The position numbers and the translations under genes were made by a program. A DNA stretch of 64,000 nt, from NCBI GenBank assembly GCA_003142535.1, contig PLMQ01000014.1, positions 1-64,000 on the forward strand, given 5' to 3'. Position 1 is the first letter of the stretch. Each line of letters starts with the position of its first letter. Positions 45,508 through 53,273 of the stretch are shown here, in pieces. The stretch comes from Syntrophaceae bacterium (GTDB lineage Bacteria > Desulfobacterota > Syntrophia > Syntrophales > Smithellaceae). The notes below the pieces were generated by a model. That model was not told the DNA's origin and ran no database searches. It was given only the letters and a program-made list of their open reading frames with translations.

Positions 45508-46818
45508 ATGGAAAACGAGACCCTGTTCAATGAGGACGCTGAACCTCCTGGTCCGGCGAACGGTCTTGTTAAGGTTGAACATGAAGTAATTGACTTTTTT
45601 TCATTAAACACACAAACCCACCAGCCCTATCCGGCTAAACAAAAGTCTGACAGATTTTTATTTCCCTTTAAAGATTCTCCCCGATCACGTATTTTTCGTA
45701 AACGATTTTATCCCGAAATTACCCGTTTCGAATGGTTCGATTGGCACTGGCAGCTGCGCAACGCGATCAGGGATGTGGATACATTGGAACAAATGATCAA
45801 TCTTTCGGAGAATGAACGCCAAGCTATGATGCATCATTCGGGAGCTCTGCCCGTTTCCATTACACCATACTATGCCAGCCTGCTTAGTGCTCATGACCCT
45901 TCGTCGCCTTTGCGCCGCTGCGTTGTTCCAGTTGTGGATGAGTGTTTACATACTGCCGGTGAAGAAGCAGATCCTCTTTGCGAAGATAACGATTCTCCCG
46001 TTCCCGGAATAGTGCATCGCTATCCAGACCGTGTTCTTTTTTTGGTTACCGATATTTGTTCGACATACTGCCGCTATTGTACTCGGTCCCGCATTATCGG
46101 GCGCAGCGATCAGCATTTTGTCGATTTGAATAAATGGGAAACCGCCATTTCCTATATAGAAAATAACCCGAACATCAGGGATGTTCTCCTTTCCGGCGGA
46201 GATCCTTTAACTTTATCCGATGAAAAACTCGAATGGCTTCTCTCCCGGTTAAATAAAATTCCACACATTGAGCTTATACGAATTGGCACCAAGGTTCCTG
46301 TCGTCCTGCCGCAACGGATAACTCCGGCGCTGACTGCGATGCTGAGAAAATATCATCCGCTCTGGATGAGTATTCACATTACCCATCCGGATGAATTAAC
46401 CCCGGAGATGAGCTCCGCCTGCATACGTCTGGCTGACGCCGGTATTCCGCTGGGCAGCCAAACTGTTCTTCTTTCCGGTGTCAATGATGAGGTTTCCACT
46501 ATGGCACGCCTCGTTCATGGGTTACTCCAAATCAGGGTTCGTCCTTATTATCTCTATCAGTGCGATCCGATTCCCGGCTCATCTCATTTCCGGACACCGA
46601 TCAGCAAGGGACTGGAAATAATCCAGGGGTTGCGCGGCCATACAACCGGCTATGCAGTGCCGACTTATGTTGTGGATGCTCCCGGTGGCGGCGGCAAAAT
46701 ACCTCTTCTTCCCGAATATGCTGTAGGCTGGGAAAATGGCGACCTGCTGCTGCGCAATTATGAGGGCAATGTTTACCGTTATCCAGACAATCACGCTGAG
46801 ACGAAAGATATTCACTAG
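45508..46818 (+). CDS. KamA-family radical SAM lysine 2,3-aminomutase-like protein
   Basis: 436 residues from the ATG at 45508, preceded by AAGGAGG. The radical SAM cluster motif is Cys184-x3-Cys188-x2-Cys191 (CSTYCRYC), followed by Arg193 for the substrate carboxylate. Lys397 in APGGGGK should bind PLP. Asp353 (YQCD) and Asp390 (VVDAPGG) occupy the two positions that hold the lysine side-chain amine in clostridial lysine 2,3-aminomutase, with identical spacing to the PLP lysine. So lysine to beta-lysine is the best guess, rather than glutamate. It leads an operon with two ATP-grasp ligases and a GNAT. EpmB-like use on EF-P is less likely, as EpmB proteins are shorter. Confidence 0.88.
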   Translation: MENETLFNEDAEPPGPANGLVKVEHEVIDFFSLNTQTHQPYPAKQKSDRFLFPFKDSPRSRIFRKRFYPEITRFEWFDWHWQLRNAIRDVDTLEQMINLSENERQAMMHHSGALPVSITPYYASLLSAHDPSSPLRRCVVPVVDECLHTAGEEADPLCEDNDSPVPGIVHRYPDRVLFLVTDICSTYCRYCTRSRIIGRSDQHFVDLNKWETAISYIENNPNIRDVLLSGGDPLTLSDEKLEWLLSRLNKIPHIELIRIGTKVPVVLPQRITPALTAMLRKYHPLWMSIHITHPDELTPEMSSACIRLADAGIPLGSQTVLLSGVNDEVSTMARLVHGLLQIRVRPYYLYQCDPIPGSSHFRTPISKGLEIIQGLRGHTTGYAVPTYVVDAPGGGGKIPLLPEYAVGWENGDLLLRNYEGNVYRYPDNHAETKDIH

Positions 46819-46854
46819 ACGTTCACTAAAGGGCAGGGGGTTAGATAATATAAT

Positions 46855-47880
46855 TTGAGCAACGCCGTGGAAAAGTTGAAAGTGGGGATCACCTATGATT
46901 TACGCGATGATTATTTGAAAGAAGGATACACTCACGAAGAAACGGCGGAGTTTGATCTTCCCGATACAATTGAGGCCATTGAAAAAGTTATTCGCGATAA
47001 TGGCTTTCAAGCCGATCGTATAGGCAACATTAAGGCTTTAACACAACGGATTGCACGAGGAGATCGTTGGGATCTTGTTTTCAATATCTCTGAAGGCTTA
47101 TACGGTTATGGGCGGGAAGCTCAAGTTCCCGCTCTGCTGGAAGCATACAACATTCCCTACACTTTTTCCGATCCCCTTGGTCATGCCCTCACCCTGCATA
47201 AGGGCGTGACCAAACATATTGTCCGTGATCTGCAAATTCCTACTCCTGATTTTGCTATTGTCAGAGACGAATTGGATATAGCAGATGTTACTCTGCCTTT
47301 TCCTCTTTTTGCCAAACCAGTTGCCGAAGGAACCGGTAAAGGAATAACGGCATTATCCAAAATTAATACTACCGCCGAACTGCATCAGGTATGCACCTAT
47401 ATCCTGCAAACATTCCATCAACCGGCATTAGTGGAAACCTATCTGCCCGGCCGCGAGTTTACAGTCGGCATTCTGGGAACGGGCAAAGAAGCCAGGACGC
47501 TGGGTGCAATGGAAGTAATTTTACGGCCGAAAGCGGAAAAGAATTCTTATTCCTATGAAAACAAGGAACATTATGACAAGCTTGTCCGGTATGTTCTTGT
47601 TGAAGACGATGAAGCAAGGCTGGCCATGGATACATCCCTTCAGGTATGGCGCGGTCTGGAGTTAAAGGATGCAGGCCGTGTTGATTTGCGTTCCGACGGT
47701 CATGGCGTACCGCATTTCATGGAAGTTAATTCACTTGCCGGCTTAAATCCCATAAGGTCTGATTTACCTATTCTCTGTAATCTTCTGGGTATGACCTACC
47801 ACGAATTGATCAGTTCCATTATTGAGTCAGCACTTTTAGGCAACAAAAAAATAGATACTGATTATCAATATCTTAAATAA
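46855..47880 (+). CDS. D-Ala-D-Ala ligase-like ATP-grasp protein (1)
   Basis: 341 residues from a TTG start (a GTG at 46867 is the alternative; no strong ribosome site for either). VFNISEGLYGYGREAQVPALLEAYNIPYTFSDP corresponds to the N-terminal ligase motif. FPLFAKPVAEGTGKGI is the ATP-grasp lysine strand, ALVETYLPGREFTVGILG the next, and RVDLRSDGHGVPHFMEVNSLAGLNP the metal-binding end. It should join an acyl phosphate of one amino acid to an amine. The context argues against cell-wall D-Ala-D-Ala: no mur/ddl neighbours, and a second copy follows. Confidence 0.85.
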   Translation: MSNAVEKLKVGITYDLRDDYLKEGYTHEETAEFDLPDTIEAIEKVIRDNGFQADRIGNIKALTQRIARGDRWDLVFNISEGLYGYGREAQVPALLEAYNIPYTFSDPLGHALTLHKGVTKHIVRDLQIPTPDFAIVRDELDIADVTLPFPLFAKPVAEGTGKGITALSKINTTAELHQVCTYILQTFHQPALVETYLPGREFTVGILGTGKEARTLGAMEVILRPKAEKNSYSYENKEHYDKLVRYVLVEDDEARLAMDTSLQVWRGLELKDAGRVDLRSDGHGVPHFMEVNSLAGLNPIRSDLPILCNLLGMTYHELISSIIESALLGNKKIDTDYQYLK

Positions 47881-47898
47881 TAATATTTTAAAGGCTAC

Positions 47899-48882
47899 AT
47901 GAAAAAAGTTGTAATCCTGCACAGCGATGTTCCACTCGATGCCAGCGAAGATGAATTGGATTGCTTAAGGCAGGCGGGAACCATATCTTTAGCTCTGCAA
48001 CAACTCGGCTATGAACCCGTTTTGCTGCCGTTTGTTTTGGATTTGTCTAAAACAATAAATGCCCTTAAAGACTTGCACCCTGAAGTTGTCTTTAATCTTG
48101 TAGAAACTATCAATGCCAAAGGCAGCATGATTCACTTTGCCCCGGCAATTCTGGATCATTTGAATATTCCTTACACCGGTTGCGGCACAGATGCCATTTT
48201 TCTTACATCCAATAAGCCACTGTCCAAAAAAATTATGCAGTTTGCTGGAATACCCACTCCTGCCTGGATTTCCTCCAAAGGAGTACGTAGCGGACAACCT
48301 TCATCCAGCATATTCCTGCTGAAAGCCTCCTGGGAGCATGCATCTGTCGGTTTGGACGAAGACGCTATAATAACTCTTGCCGATTCCACCGATATTAAAT
48401 CGCTGATGCAGAAGCGGAATAAAATAATCGGTGGCCCTTGTTTTGCTGAAGCCTACATCGACGGACGGGAATTTAATGTAGCACTGATTGCCGGCAAGTC
48501 CGGTGTGGAAATACTTCCGGCTGCCGAAATGCAATTTATCGGCTTCGGCCCGGAGAAATTAAAACTGCTCGATTACCGAGCCAAATGGATTGAAGGAACT
48601 TTTGAATATGAGAATACTTCACGGACCATGGATTTTTTAGAAAACGATAACGGATTGATTGCCGAATTGCAATACATAGCTAAACGCTGCTGGGAACTCT
48701 TTGACCTGCGCGGCTATGCCCGTGTAGATTTTCGGGTGGATAATGATGGTAATCCCTGGGTGCTGGAAATAAATGCCAATCCCTGTTTATCTCCTGAAGC
48801 GGGTTTTGCTTTTGCTATCGAAAGGGCTTCTTTAAAATATCATGAAGCAATTGAACGTATTATTAATGACGCGCTCAGATGA
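47899..48882 (+). CDS. D-Ala-D-Ala ligase-like ATP-grasp protein (2)
   Basis: 327 residues. VVILHSDVPLDASEDELD begins the N-terminal domain, VFNLVETINAKGSMIHFAPAILDHLNIPYTGCG the substrate loop, IFLLKASWEHASVGLDEDAII the ATP-grasp loop, and RGYARVDFRVDNDGNPWVLEINANPCLSPEAGFAFA the metal and substrate end. It differs clearly from the preceding gene, so this is not a recent duplication; the two may work in sequence or as a heteromer. It is 18 bp downstream of the first ligase gene. Confidence 0.85.
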   Translation: MKKVVILHSDVPLDASEDELDCLRQAGTISLALQQLGYEPVLLPFVLDLSKTINALKDLHPEVVFNLVETINAKGSMIHFAPAILDHLNIPYTGCGTDAIFLTSNKPLSKKIMQFAGIPTPAWISSKGVRSGQPSSSIFLLKASWEHASVGLDEDAIITLADSTDIKSLMQKRNKIIGGPCFAEAYIDGREFNVALIAGKSGVEILPAAEMQFIGFGPEKLKLLDYRAKWIEGTFEYENTSRTMDFLENDNGLIAELQYIAKRCWELFDLRGYARVDFRVDNDGNPWVLEINANPCLSPEAGFAFAIERASLKYHEAIERIINDALR

Positions 48883-48931
48883 TTCTGAGTCTGGCATATT
48901 TTGCCGGGAAAGCATTATTGAATAATTAACT

Positions 48932-49423
48932 ATGAATGACAAGAAAATAACATACCGCCTCCAAATTATAAAAACAGACGTAAAAGCAATTGAAAGAATT
49001 GTGCGCTCCAGCGGTTTCTTTTACGCTGCGGAAATTGATTTGGCTATCGAATTAGCTGAAGAAAAGATTGCCCGGGGCAAGGCATCTTCTTACGAATTTC
49101 TTTTCGGCGAATCTGCCGATATGATTGTTGCCTATACCTGCTTTGGTTTAATCCCGGCAACTGCCGCCAGCTACGATCTCTATTGGATTGCCGTGGATGA
49201 ACAATTTCGCAAAAAGGGGTATGGTAAGGAGATGATGCTAAAAACTGAAGAGGTCATCTGCTCCCTGGGCGGCAAACATATTTATGCGGAAACATCATCC
49301 CGCGACCTCTATCGGCCCACCCATATTTTTTATGAGAATTGCGGTTATCTGCGCGAGGCTTCTCTAAAAGATTTTTATGCAGAAGGGGATAGTAAAATCA
49401 TTTATTCCAAGGTACTTAAATAA
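48932..49423 (+). CDS. GNAT family N-acetyltransferase, kamA-like operon
   Basis: 163 residues. YDLYWIAVDEQFRKKGYGKEMMLKTEEVI is the acetyl-CoA site (R/Q-x-x-G-x-G/A form RKKGYG), and HIYAETSSRDLYRPTHIFYENCGYLREA the C-terminal signature. As last gene of the KamA/ligase/ligase set it may acetylate an amino group of the ligase product, by analogy with N-epsilon-acetyl-beta-lysine (AblB) and N-acetylglutaminylglutamine amide synthesis. It is shorter than AblB and not an obvious orthologue. Confidence 0.82.
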   Translation: MNDKKITYRLQIIKTDVKAIERIVRSSGFFYAAEIDLAIELAEEKIARGKASSYEFLFGESADMIVAYTCFGLIPATAASYDLYWIAVDEQFRKKGYGKEMMLKTEEVICSLGGKHIYAETSSRDLYRPTHIFYENCGYLREASLKDFYAEGDSKIIYSKVLK

Positions 49424-49583
49424 TTGTTTTGTTTCACTATTCCGATATTGATAGCTGTATTCGGCTCTAATCCCGGTTTATCTGACTTCAAGCTTAAACA
49501 GCTTGCAATTTTCCTTATTATTCGTTAATGACTGCCTGCGTTGATTATGACGCTATATTTTTAACCCTAAGGAGAGCTTATTC

Positions 49584-50204
49584 ATGCGTTTATTCCCCAG
49601 AGAAGAAAAATTTTTTGATTATTTCGAAGAACTGGCCAATAAAATTGAGCAAGGCGGACGTCTCTTTTTAGAAATGACGGAAAATCACGATTATTCGGAC
49701 GCTAAGGTTTCCAAGCTCAAGGAAATTGAGCATGAAGCCGATGTGATCACCCATACAACATATGAAAAAATGCATAAAACCTTCCTCACTCCCTTAGACC
49801 GTGAAGATATTTATGCTTTAGTCAATAAAATGGATAGCATCCTGGATATGATTGAAGCTACCGCTGTCCGTATCTATCTCTATAAAGTAAAAAAACCTGA
49901 TGACGAAATAATCAAGCAGGCGAAAATTTTAAATGAAGCGATCACCAAAGTAAAATTCGTAATTCATGCCCTGCGTGATATGAAAAATGCAAAAGCAATT
50001 CTCGATGCCTGTGTGGAAATCAACACGCTGGAAAATGCCGGTGATGTTGTTTTACGAACCATTATCGCCGAACTTTTCATCAAAGAAAAAGACGCCATTG
50101 AGCTTTTGAAATGGAAGGAAATTTTTGAGCGTATCGAAGAAGCACTTGATGTGTGCGAGGATGTATCCAACATCGTGGAAGGAATCGTCTTAAAACATGC
50201 TTGA
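49584..50204 (+). CDS. PhoU-like DUF47 (TIGR00153) protein
   Basis: 206 residues, all helical. EIEHEADVITHTTYEKMHKTFLTPLDREDIYALVNKMDSILDMIEATAVRI is the family signature, with acidic E/D-x3-D pairs that bind metal as in PhoU. These proteins accompany Pit transporters and are thought to modulate them. AAGGAGAG lies before the ATG. It overlaps pit by 8 bp, so production is coupled. Confidence 0.92.
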   Translation: MRLFPREEKFFDYFEELANKIEQGGRLFLEMTENHDYSDAKVSKLKEIEHEADVITHTTYEKMHKTFLTPLDREDIYALVNKMDSILDMIEATAVRIYLYKVKKPDDEIIKQAKILNEAITKVKFVIHALRDMKNAKAILDACVEINTLENAGDVVLRTIIAELFIKEKDAIELLKWKEIFERIEEALDVCEDVSNIVEGIVLKHA

Positions 50205-51198
50205 TTCGATGGCCTTTGTCATAGTTATTGTTGTCATTGCTCTTGTTTTTGACTTCATCAATGGCTTTCATGATTCTGCTAATTCTATTTCTACAGTTGT
50301 TTCTACTCGCGTTCTTTCTCCCAAGTATGCTGTTCTTTGGGCTGCCTTTTTCAACTTTATTGCCGCCTTCTTTATCGGCACTCAGGTCGCCAATACTATT
50401 GGCCGCGGCATTATTCATCCTGATATTGTTGATAATATGCTTATCCTTTCCGCATTGGGTGGTGCAATCATTTGGAATCTTATTACCTGGTATTATGGAC
50501 TTCCTAGCAGCTCTTCCCACGCTTTAATCGGTGGTCTCATTGGTGCGGGTATCGCTAAAAGCGGAACAAGCTCGCTTGTATGGGCGGGTGTTATCAAAAC
50601 AACGGCTTTCATCATCCTTTCTCCAGCTATCGGTCTCGTTTTAGGTTATATTTTTATGGTAATTTCCCTTAACCTAAATCGCAACTCTAATATGGCTCGG
50701 TCCGAAAAACTTTATCGCAAATTACAACTTTGTTCCTCAGCTATTTATTCTCTGGGACATGGAATGAATGATGCTCAAAAAACAATGGGCATTATTGCCA
50801 TTGTCCTTTACAGTAAAGGTTTGATAGGCTCCAGTTTCAACATTCCCTATTGGATCATCATCATGTGTTATACCGTAATAGCGCTAGGAACTATGTTTGG
50901 CGGCTGGCGGATTGTTAAAACAATGGGAACCAAAATTACTAAATTGCGCCCCATTGGCGGATTTAGCGCGGAAGCTGCCGCTGCCTGCTCCATTATTGGC
51001 GCTTCGATCGCCGGGATTCCTGTCAGCACCACTCATACGATTACCGGCGCCATTGTCGGTGTGGGCGCGACTCATCGCCTTAATGCCGTGCGCTGGGGAG
51101 TTGCCGGAAATATTGTCTGGGCATGGATTTTAACAATCCCTATTACTGCTTTAATCTCCTCCATCATTTACTTTCTTTTAATATTTTTCACTACTTGA
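50197..51198 (+). CDS. Inorganic phosphate transporter, Pit family
   Basis: 333 residues with about ten membrane helices. The paired Pit motifs are present: DFINGFHDSANSISTVVSTRVLSP near the N-terminus and AACSIIGASIAGIPVSTTHTITGAIVGVGA in the second half, plus GLPSSSSHALIGGLIGAGIA and HGMNDAQKTMGI. Low-affinity uptake of (metal-)phosphate driven by a cation gradient. Paired with the DUF47 protein upstream. Confidence 0.94.
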   Translation: MLDSMAFVIVIVVIALVFDFINGFHDSANSISTVVSTRVLSPKYAVLWAAFFNFIAAFFIGTQVANTIGRGIIHPDIVDNMLILSALGGAIIWNLITWYYGLPSSSSHALIGGLIGAGIAKSGTSSLVWAGVIKTTAFIILSPAIGLVLGYIFMVISLNLNRNSNMARSEKLYRKLQLCSSAIYSLGHGMNDAQKTMGIIAIVLYSKGLIGSSFNIPYWIIIMCYTVIALGTMFGGWRIVKTMGTKITKLRPIGGFSAEAAAACSIIGASIAGIPVSTTHTITGAIVGVGATHRLNAVRWGVAGNIVWAWILTIPITALISSIIYFLLIFFTT

Positions 51199-51204
51199 TT
51201 TTTA

Positions 51205-51322
51205 AATCACGGGTATGAATCCCACAGCAAGCTTTGGAAAGAGATTGCGCAATCCGCCGCTGGCGGATTCAACTTATCAATTCCGATGCGCTTCGCTTTC
51301 GAAATTGGAGTTTCACAAATAA
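51205..51322 (+). repeat. Repeat family B, copy 4
   Basis: 118 bp starting AATCACGGGTATGAATCC, 6 bp after the pit stop. It holds GATTGCGCAATCCGCCGC, the palindrome TCCGCC-GCT-GGCGGA, CAATTCCGATGCGCTTCGCT and AAATTGGAGTTTCAC. It is the shortest and may be closest to the consensus form. Confidence 0.72.
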
Positions 51323-51422
51323 TCTGAAAATTTTCTTGAATTCTTCCTCTGTTTGCCGTAAACCACAGGAGCTATCTTTTATTTAATTAATTCGTTTTAA
51401 TAGAGAATAAGGAGTCTATTTC

Positions 51423-52688
51423 ATGGCGGAAAAGTTGCTGCCCTTTACCAAAGATCAAATGGAAAAAATAATAGCCAGGTATCCAACGCCATTTCATATT
51501 TATGATGAGAAGGCTATCCGGGAAAACGCTCGCGCTTTTAAAAAAGCTTTTTCCTGGAATGAAGGATTTAAAGAATTTTTTGCCGTAAAGGCTACGCCTA
51601 ATCCCTATCTGCTGAAAATTTTGCACAAGGAAGGATTCGGAACCGATTGCAGTTCGCTTGCTGAATTAGTTATGTCCGAAAAATCAGGCATTACCGGCGA
51701 GGAGATAATGTTTTCTTCCAACGACACTCCCGCTGCTGAATTTATCAAGGCGCGTGAATTGAATGCCACTATCAATCTGGATGATATCAGCCATATTGCT
51801 TATCTGGAAAAATATGCCGGCCTGCCGCCATTAATTTGCTTCCGCTATAATCCGGGGCCTTTGAAGAAAGGGAATATTATCATCGGTCATCCCGAGGAAG
51901 CCAAATACGGCTTCACAAGGGAGCAGCTTTTTGCAGGCTATAAAATCTGCAAGGAAAAAGGGATCAAACGTTTCGGAATCCATATCTTTGTTGCTTCCAA
52001 CGAACTTGATGCCGGTTACTTTGTAGAAACTGCGGAAATCTTATTTCAGATTATTGCCGAAATTTCTCAGCAGTTGAAAATACGCTTTGAATTTGCCAAT
52101 CTCAGCGGCGGCATGGGAATTCCCTACCGACCGGAACAGGAGCGCATTAATCTCACCACCATGAGCCGCGGCATTAAGGACAAATATGAGCAGCTTATTG
52201 TTGCCAACGGCCTGGCGCCGTTGAAAATATTTACCGAATGCGGCCGATACATTACCGGCCCTTACGGGTATCTCGTTTCCCGCGTCCTGCATATCAAAAA
52301 TACCTATAAAAAGTTTGCCGGCCTGGACGCCTGCATGGCGAATTTAATGCGCCCTGCTCTTTACAGCGCTTATCACCATATTACCGTTATGGGTAAAGAA
52401 AATAAGCCGCATAATGTTCTTTATGATGTCACCGGATCGCTTTGCGAAAATAACGACAAGTTCGCTATTGACCGGGCACTACCGGAACTTATGCCCGGAG
52501 ATATTGTTGCCATTCATGATGCCGGCGCGCATGGCTTCTCGATGGGATTCAACTATAACGGCAAGCTGCGTTCGGCGGAACTTCTTCTGAGAGATAACGG
52601 CGAAGTTGTACAAATCCGCCGCGCCGAAACTGTTGATGATTATCTGGCTACTTTGGACTTTAAAAGTTTAGTCGGTTTCCCCGTCTAA
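51423..52688 (+). CDS. PLP-dependent decarboxylase, diaminopimelate decarboxylase-like
   Basis: 421 residues, fold-type III. Lys56 in FFAVKATPNP is the PLP lysine; GFGTDCSSLAEL, FANLSGGMGIPY, TECGRYITGPYG, GSLCENNDKFA and IHDAGAHGFSMGFNYNG follow the LysA order, with CENND replacing the usual CESGD. It lies downstream of pit and close to the KamA/ligase operon, so besides lysine synthesis it could act on a product of that operon. A second, quite different member of the family is at 24198. AAGGAG is present before the ATG. Confidence 0.88.
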   Translation: MAEKLLPFTKDQMEKIIARYPTPFHIYDEKAIRENARAFKKAFSWNEGFKEFFAVKATPNPYLLKILHKEGFGTDCSSLAELVMSEKSGITGEEIMFSSNDTPAAEFIKARELNATINLDDISHIAYLEKYAGLPPLICFRYNPGPLKKGNIIIGHPEEAKYGFTREQLFAGYKICKEKGIKRFGIHIFVASNELDAGYFVETAEILFQIIAEISQQLKIRFEFANLSGGMGIPYRPEQERINLTTMSRGIKDKYEQLIVANGLAPLKIFTECGRYITGPYGYLVSRVLHIKNTYKKFAGLDACMANLMRPALYSAYHHITVMGKENKPHNVLYDVTGSLCENNDKFAIDRALPELMPGDIVAIHDAGAHGFSMGFNYNGKLRSAELLLRDNGEVVQIRRAETVDDYLATLDFKSLVGFPV

Positions 52689-52698
52689 ACTTTTATTA

Positions 52699-53163
52699 TT
52701 ATTTATATCCCGATTTCTTACCGGTTATATTATCAACCCGGATATCAACGACAATCACTTTCTTCAGTGCTTCTTCCTGATAAGTGAAATATTTCCTTAC
52801 CGCATACTTTTTCATCAGACAGTTCAAGGCTTTCTTTTTCTCCTCAATTTCATCTAAAAGAAAAGCGCGCCCAAAACCAATAACACTTAAATATTTTGTC
52901 CCCCACGAACAGGGATAATCTCCCTGCACCATCTCCACGCCATCATCTACTTCAAAACATACCTGATTATTTTTCTTTAGTATTGCTATCTTCTTTCCTT
53001 CCGCCGCTGAATGAAAATAAAGATGGCTATCGCGCATAACAAAATTCACCGGCACAATATAAGGGTAATCATCATCGATCAGGGCAATTCGACAGACAAG
53101 GGCTTTTTCCATGATAGTTGCTATTTCTTTACTGTCTTTAATCTCTTTATCTGATCTGCGCAT
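52699..53163 (-). CDS. Pyridoxamine 5'-phosphate oxidase-fold flavoprotein (NimA-like)
   Basis: 154 residues of the split-barrel FMN-binding fold. MEKALVCRIALIDDDYPYIVPVNFVMRDSHLYFHSAAEGKKIAILKKNNQVCFEVDD is characteristic of the NimA/PNPOx-like subfamily, as is SVIGFGRAFLLDE. FMN or F420 binding is expected; the reaction is unknown (the name refers to nitroimidazole reductases). It converges with the decarboxylase-like gene (10 bp between stops). Confidence 0.85.
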   Translation of the reverse strand: MRRSDKEIKDSKEIATIMEKALVCRIALIDDDYPYIVPVNFVMRDSHLYFHSAAEGKKIAILKKNNQVCFEVDDGVEMVQGDYPCSWGTKYLSVIGFGRAFLLDEIEEKKKALNCLMKKYAVRKYFTYQEEALKKVIVVDIRVDNITGKKSGYK

Positions 53164-53273
53164 TTTCCCCTCCGCAATAAAATGTTAACAAGAAATCTTG
53201 CTATATACTGATTATTTATGATAAATAAGTCACGAGCAAGCTTTTCAAGGGTCACCTTACGGCAGGATCTTAC

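Noticed and set aside
46855-48882. The two ATP-grasp genes as cell-wall ddl genes
   Set aside because: Two divergent copies sit between an aminomutase and a GNAT with no mur or fts neighbours.
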